19,328 nucleotides of DNA, taken from JBBQVO01 sp038211505 (GTDB taxonomy: Bacteria > Chloroflexota > Dehalococcoidia > DSTF01 > JACRBR01). The first letter of the stretch is position 1, and each line of letters starts with the position of its first letter. The translations under genes were made by a program, and so were the position numbers. Below are positions 18,377 to 19,328 of this stretch, in pieces. The notes under the pieces are model-generated. The model ran no database searches, had not been told where the DNA came from, and worked only from the letters and a program-made list of their open reading frames with translations. The stretch spans positions 1-19,328 of the forward strand of contig JBBQVO010000047.1 in NCBI GenBank assembly GCA_038211505.1. Direction: 5' to 3'.

Positions 18377-19233
18377 CGAGCACGAAGAGGAGTGCGGCTG
18401 ACCGTGATCAACCGGCGCTGACCACCGTCGACCTCTGGATGTATGGACCACTCTGCGAAGCGGCACTCCGACAGGGGTGCGAATCACACCTCATCGTGTT
18501 TGAGGTGGCGAAAACGCTTAAGCGGTCGCCGGGTGCCAACGGCGTTGCAATCGCGGATGTGATTGCTGCTCTGCGTCGACTCAAGATTTTCCGATCGCGT
18601 TCCCATGTCCGCAAACTTTTGGCGGAAGGAGAACTGTTCTGGACGATCAAGAGCGGACGCGTCTGGCTGGAGAGTGTCGGATCCGTCGCGACAAACATTG
18701 GTGCGTTCGGGCATGCGCACATGCAACTCGTAAGCACGCAGTTCCTGACGACGCGTGCCGGCAGACGCGCAGCGCTTCTCGGCGTCGCCATCCCGGTCGG
18801 TAATCCCGTATCACAGAAACAGATCCGGAAGCGCACGGGGGTGCACGAGCGCACGATAAGTCGGTACATCGCATCTGGCGCGATCGATGCAACGCGTCAA
18901 GACGCCGACGTTACGAACGCCGCGGGGCTCTCGCATCCCTTTCAACTAACGCGGCAGCAGGTCTCTAGCGGCATGTTCGTAAAAGGCGATCGTGTCATGA
19001 AACGAATACCCAACGTCTACACCGCGAAGGGAAAACGCATCCGGCCGGGAACGAGATCGAAGCAACTATTCAAGGCACGACCCCGCATAGTTGCGGACGG
19101 GGCATCGACTGTGCCGCGAATGTACTTCGATTCCGTGAAGGCGCGAAACAAACGATGGCGTGGAAAGGTGGTCACCAAGACCGTCGAAAGTAGAGTCCCA
19201 GGACGTGGTGTAAGTAATCGGTCAACTGGATAG
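18373..19233 (+). CDS. Unrecognised DNA-binding protein of the element, 286 residues
   Basis: GTG at 18373 overlaps the excisionase-like stop (GTGA). Two winged-helix-like segments can be seen: IADVIAALRRLKIFRSRSHVRKLLAEGELFWTIKSGRVWLESVGSVA (about residues 60-106) and VSQKQIRKRTGVHERTISRYIASGAIDATRQ (about 145-176). The last 80 residues are strongly basic (MKRIPNVYTAKGKRIRPGTRSK, RNKRWRGKVVTK) and probably bind nucleic acid. No nuclease, helicase or primase motif is visible. The position right after the regulatory genes fits a replication initiator or accessory protein, but that is a guess. Codon use is AT-richer than in host genes. Confidence 0.7.
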   Translation: MTSTKRSAADRDQPALTTVDLWMYGPLCEAALRQGCESHLIVFEVAKTLKRSPGANGVAIADVIAALRRLKIFRSRSHVRKLLAEGELFWTIKSGRVWLESVGSVATNIGAFGHAHMQLVSTQFLTTRAGRRAALLGVAIPVGNPVSQKQIRKRTGVHERTISRYIASGAIDATRQDADVTNAAGLSHPFQLTRQQVSSGMFVKGDRVMKRIPNVYTAKGKRIRPGTRSKQLFKARPRIVADGASTVPRMYFDSVKARNKRWRGKVVTKTVESRVPGRGVSNRSTG

Positions 19234-19247
19234 CAGTTGGCCACAGC

Positions 19248-19289
19248 ATCATCCTCGTAGTTGTTGTTCAGTTCAGCAGCGAGGAGGAT
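19248..19289 (+). promoter_or_regulatory. Hairpin that could mask a ribosome binding site
   Basis: ATCATCCTCG (19248-19257) pairs with CGAGGAGGAT (19280-19289) with one mismatch, across a 22-nt loop. The 3' arm contains the AGGAGG of the next gene, so translation could depend on opening of the hairpin. Confidence 0.4.
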
Positions 19290-19293
19290 CTCT

Positions 19294-19328
19294 GTGACCA
19301 CCCCTACGATGGACGTTCTCGACGTGAT
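19294..19328 (+). CDS. Start of the next gene of the element (partial)
   Basis: GTG at 19294 follows AGGAGG (19282-19287) by 6 nt and the frame is open to the window edge, giving VTTPTMDVLDV. Too short to identify. It begins 60 nt after the 286-residue gene and is probably in the same transcript. Confidence 0.55.
   Translation, partial: MTTPTMDVLDV

Larger units (their letters stand above)
16175..19328. mobile_element. Left end of an integrated element (prophage, ICE or integrative plasmid)
   Basis: Integrase, C1-like repressor, divergent operators, Cro-like, excisionase-like and unknown DNA-binding genes form a standard recombination/lysogeny-control module. Base composition to the right of about 17400 is visibly less GC-rich than the host genes. 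The element is not complete here: the right end and any structural, conjugation or replication genes are off the edge, so its class cannot be stated. Confidence 0.8.

Noticed and set aside
19017..19301. 94-codon minus-strand open frame at the right edge
   Set aside because: It is antisense to the end of the 286-residue gene and its product resembles no protein; the plus-strand start at 19294 has a strong ribosome binding site.

Overview
The window is a GC-rich bacterial chromosomal segment with a separate two-subunit glycine decarboxylase P-protein (GcvPA and GcvPB), a thiolase-like enzyme with a DUF35 partner, a DUF1028 protein and an RNHCP-domain protein. The mixture and the base composition suggest a Chloroflexota-type (Dehalococcoidia-like) genome. 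That assignment is an inference from gene content; no marker gene is present to prove it.

Layout from the left: the C-terminal end of an unrecognised protein (+); a leftward DUF1028 gene and a small hypothetical gene; a rightward VWA-domain gene broken by one in-frame TGA; then a leftward run from a GT39-like membrane glycosyltransferase through a thiolase-like enzyme, a 43-residue ORF, a YjbR/MmcQ protein, an unknown 178-residue protein and a DUF35 zinc-ribbon/OB protein. The last five genes are joined by four 4-nt start/stop overlaps. A divergent alpha/beta hydrolase follows, then a leftward metal-type MerR regulon (merR, a Cys-Cys protein and a small membrane protein) with a textbook 19-bp MerR promoter and operator. 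Next come a small DUF2795-like gene and the glycine cleavage operon gcvT-gcvH-nudix-gcvPA-gcvPB-nitroreductase (leftward), which has a Nudix hydrolase gene wired into it by ATGA overlaps. An RNHCP gene lies upstream of gcvT.

At 16087-16174 is tRNA-Leu(CAA). Directly after its 3' end lies the left end of an integrated element that runs off the right edge: tyrosine integrase and Cro/C1-type repressor (leftward), a divergent operator region, then Cro-like, excisionase-like and unknown DNA-binding genes (rightward), and the first codons of another gene. The right attachment site is not in the window.

Two patterns run through the whole window. First, short repeats crowd the gene boundaries: 7-nt-period tracts, GNRA-capped GC hairpins and C-rich/G-rich palindromes. 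Two of them have entered the gcvPB reading frame as apparent in-frame insertions. Second, several first genes of transcription units have a TAnnnT-like -10 box only 6-8 nt before the start codon, with no Shine-Dalgarno sequence, which fits leaderless mRNAs. Genes inside operons tend to have a Shine-Dalgarno sequence or a stop/start overlap instead. All calls come from reading the sequence alone; no database search was run.
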